Positions 62,051 to 64,000 of a stretch of DNA of 64,000 nt are shown here, in pieces; the first letter of the stretch is position 1, and each line of letters opens with the position of its first letter. Below the pieces are notes generated by a model that had not been told where the DNA came from, made no database searches, and was given only the letters and a program-made list of their open reading frames with translations. The DNA is from Pseudomonas sp. PDM04. Lineage in GTDB: Bacteria; Pseudomonadota; Gammaproteobacteria; Pseudomonadales; Pseudomonadaceae. Location: assembly GCF_014851765.1 (NCBI RefSeq), contig NZ_JACVAI010000003.1, positions 186,001 through 250,000 of the forward strand, written 5' to 3'. The position numbers and the translations under genes are program-made.

Positions 62051-64000
62051 TTACAGCTTTTCAAAGTGCGGCAGTACCGCCGATTTTTTGCCGATGTCGG
62101 CATAGGGCAGGTCGGCATTGTCCGCATGGGTCAGGAAACGATGCTCGGGCAGCTTCAAATGGGCTTTCTCGAAAGCACCCAGGGCCGCCGAGGCCTTGGC
62201 ATAGTGGAAGTGGGCGTACCACAGCACTTTCGCCGGCGTCTGTGTCAGGTCCCAGATTTCGTATTCCTGCATGAAGTCGCTGCGGCCATCCCGGCGTTTG
62301 CCCAGGTTGGCGATGGGGCGAGTCTTGCGGATCTCCACGGCCTTCTGATCGATCAGGTCGGCGAGCATGCCATCGGTCGGCTGGCGGGTCTGCAGCGACT
62401 GGCGGGTTCTCATCGCACGCCCGGTGGCCTTCAACTCCGTGGCCTTGCCCCGCAACTGGACAATGATCGGGTTTTGCGGCGCAAGCGTCTCGATGCTCCG
62501 CGCGCGCTGGCTCAGCTCATTCGCTTCGCTGAGCATCATGTGCTCCAGATCGACCGGCAGCATGTTCTGTGACGCGTAGGCCTGCACCCGTGTCAGGTAA
62601 GTCTCTTGAGAATCCAGGCGCTGACGCGCTTCCGCCACTAACGACTCAAGGTTGCGTTCAACGGCAGCGGCCGCTCGGGTTCGCGGGTTCAACAAGCGGG
62701 ATTTGCCATTGGCGGCGAGCTCCCAGATTTCGTTGTATCCACCTTGACCGGTCACGGTGTACTGCGGTCTTCCGCTGGTGGCGGTCGTGCGCTCCACGCC
62801 AATCAGCAGTTGGTCGTCTTCGGTCACGAACACCTTTTTTCTGCGTACCCCGGGTGCAGCGGCCGGTGGTGGAAGGTCGAGGGCCTTGCGCGCGCGTTCG
62901 GTCATTTTATCGATACAGTCGAGCAGGGTCGGCACGGCGTCCAGATGAAAGTGTTGTGGGTAGCTGGCCGTCCACGCCTGCAGATCGCGACGGAATCGAC
63001 TGTACTGGTCGATGCAGTCCTGCAGAATCTGGTTGCGCTGCGCGCGGGTGGCCGTCACCTCCGGCAGGCTGAACTGGGTGAAAAAGGCCCGGTCGACCTG
63101 GTCTCGCTTGACCATTGCCTGGTTTTGCAACAGGAGCCACGACACTTCGCTCGCCGCGTCATAGCGCGTCACGGTTTCCAGCAAGTGACCGGTTCTGAGG
63201 TAAAGAAGGGTGGTGTCATTCAGGCGCCCGCTCAGCTCGGTGACTTCCCGGGTCATGTGGACTTTATCGGCACTGATGGTAATGCGCTGGTACCAAAGGT
63301 TGAGGTCCCGCCGACGGGCCTCGATCGTGTCGAATGCCTGGAGAATCTCCAGGCGCAACTTCCTGATGTCCTCCAGCAGCCGCATGCGGTCGGCGAAGGC
63401 CTCGGCAGGGATGGTGTCCAGCTTCGCCGTCAGGGCATCCATAGGGTCGATCACGGAATCGGCCCGATGACTGGCGAAGATCAGCCGGAGTTTGTATCGG
63501 TCGGTCATCAGCAGCGCATCGTTGCTCTGGAATTCCAGGAGTGCGCGTCGCTTGTTGCCGTGGGTGAGCGGCAGCAGGTCCGCCAGTGTCTGATAGTGCC
63601 GGCCGACCATTTCGATGTCGGCGCTGCAGGCTGTTTCGGCGGCTTGCATCAGCGCCCCGAGACGCTCCGGGGGCGCGCTCCTGTAGGCGGCCAGCGCGGT
63701 GTCGGTCAGCTTGACCCGGTCACTGATTTGAACGGCGAGTTCGTCGGCCGCTTCGGTCAAGGCGTGGTGACGACGAAACGCCTGGTCCGCCCACCAGCGC
63801 GGCAGGCGTTGGCGAATGGCGTCCGGCCAGATCGGGTCCAGCGCGTTGGCCACGTGCCCTAGCACGTTGCCGCCGCCGAGACCGCCGCCGTCGAACGTCG
63901 TGCCGTAAACACCGAACCAGGTGTCCCATTGGCCCGCTTCATCCAGAGCAATCGGTTGTTTGTAGGTCTTGCGGCTGTTGCCGAACAACCGCCACTGGCG
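62051..64000 (-). CDS. Large toxin-like protein, C-terminal 649 residues
   Basis: The frame is open from the right edge and ends at 62051; the true start lies outside the window, and the first visible in-frame TTG (63988) is not a start. The visible part has a Gly-rich stretch (TFDGGGLGGGNVLGHVANAL), then long helical, Arg/Leu-rich sequence. A beta-like segment follows (about residues 380-440 of the fragment: KKVFVTEDDQLLIGVERTT, then YNEIWELAANGKSRLLNP). The end reads YEIWDLTQTPAKVLWYAHFH followed by YAKASAALGAFEKAHLKLPEHR. This pattern resembles the C-terminal part of very large Pseudomonas proteins labelled dermonecrotic-toxin-like (DUF6543). That match is from memory and moderate. Confidence 0.65.
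   Translation of the reverse strand, partial: RQWRLFGNSRKTYKQPIALDEAGQWDTWFGVYGTTFDGGGLGGGNVLGHVANALDPIWPDAIRQRLPRWWADQAFRRHHALTEAADELAVQISDRVKLTDTALAAYRSAPPERLGALMQAAETACSADIEMVGRHYQTLADLLPLTHGNKRRALLEFQSNDALLMTDRYKLRLIFASHRADSVIDPMDALTAKLDTIPAEAFADRMRLLEDIRKLRLEILQAFDTIEARRRDLNLWYQRITISADKVHMTREVTELSGRLNDTTLLYLRTGHLLETVTRYDAASEVSWLLLQNQAMVKRDQVDRAFFTQFSLPEVTATRAQRNQILQDCIDQYSRFRRDLQAWTASYPQHFHLDAVPTLLDCIDKMTERARKALDLPPPAAAPGVRRKKVFVTEDDQLLIGVERTTATSGRPQYTVTGQGGYNEIWELAANGKSRLLNPRTRAAAAVERNLESLVAEARQRLDSQETYLTRVQAYASQNMLPVDLEHMMLSEANELSQRARSIETLAPQNPIIVQLRGKATELKATGRAMRTRQSLQTRQPTDGMLADLIDQKAVEIRKTRPIANLGKRRDGRSDFMQEYEIWDLTQTPAKVLWYAHFHYAKASAALGAFEKAHLKLPEHRFLTHADNADLPYADIGKKSAVLPHFEKL

Overview
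The window is a GC-rich chromosome segment from a gammaproteobacterium, almost certainly a Pseudomonas of the fluorescens group. The evidence is the gene content and order (valS-holC-pepA//lptFG, lepA-lepB-rnc-era-recO-pdxJ, mltF//purL, ffh//rpsP-rimM-trmD-rplS, xerD-dsbC-hom-thrC), genus-typical small genes such as the DUF3509 protein, and many short REP-type palindromes built around GAGCCTGCTCGC, GGGCTTGCTCGC or GAGCCGGCTCGC.

Layout. 1-9.5 kb: the 3' end of an HU gene, rlmF, then valS, a small conserved gene, holC and pepA on the minus strand, divergent from lptF-lptG (LPS export permease). 9.5-15.9 kb: lepA-lepB-rnc-era-recO-pdxJ (translation, protein export, RNA processing, recombination, vitamin B6). 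15.9-21.9 kb: mltF divergent from purL, followed by a YqfO-like gene. 21.9-26.7 kb: one accessory gene for a 1573-residue protein made of seven tandem DUF4329-like modules. 26.8-31.3 kb: L,D-transpeptidase, two Nudix hydrolases, gamma-carbonic anhydrase, DUF1289, a VUT-like membrane protein and purT. 31.4-38.8 kb: MFS transporter, CNNM/CorC-like protein, a cytochrome c assembly-like protein, ffh and the rpsP operon. 38.9-44.5 kb: xerD, dsbC, hom, thrC, DUF3509 and a candidate structured small RNA. 44.5-50.4 kb: a periplasmic binding-like protein, CoA transferase, YaeQ, recJ and an OYE-type reductase. 50.5-54.7 kb: OpgC-like acyltransferase and a translationally coupled gtrA-gtrB-gtrC-like glycosylation cassette. 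54.7-62 kb: GOGAT-like protein, LuxR regulator, amidohydrolase, APC permease, Nudix, LysE exporter and a MetR-type regulator. 62-64 kb: the C-terminal part of a large toxin-like protein that runs off the right edge.

Most of the window is conserved housekeeping sequence. Accessory or less familiar material consists of the seven-module protein (21950-26671), the edge toxin-like gene, the gtr cassette, the candidate sRNA at about 44362-44472 and the REP/REPIN elements scattered between genes. Non-ATG starts are common and often coupled to an upstream stop (lptG, rnc, gtrB). The strongest candidate for something undescribed is the seven-module protein: only its first module keeps a full E/HxH/SxxD set resembling a JAMM metal site.
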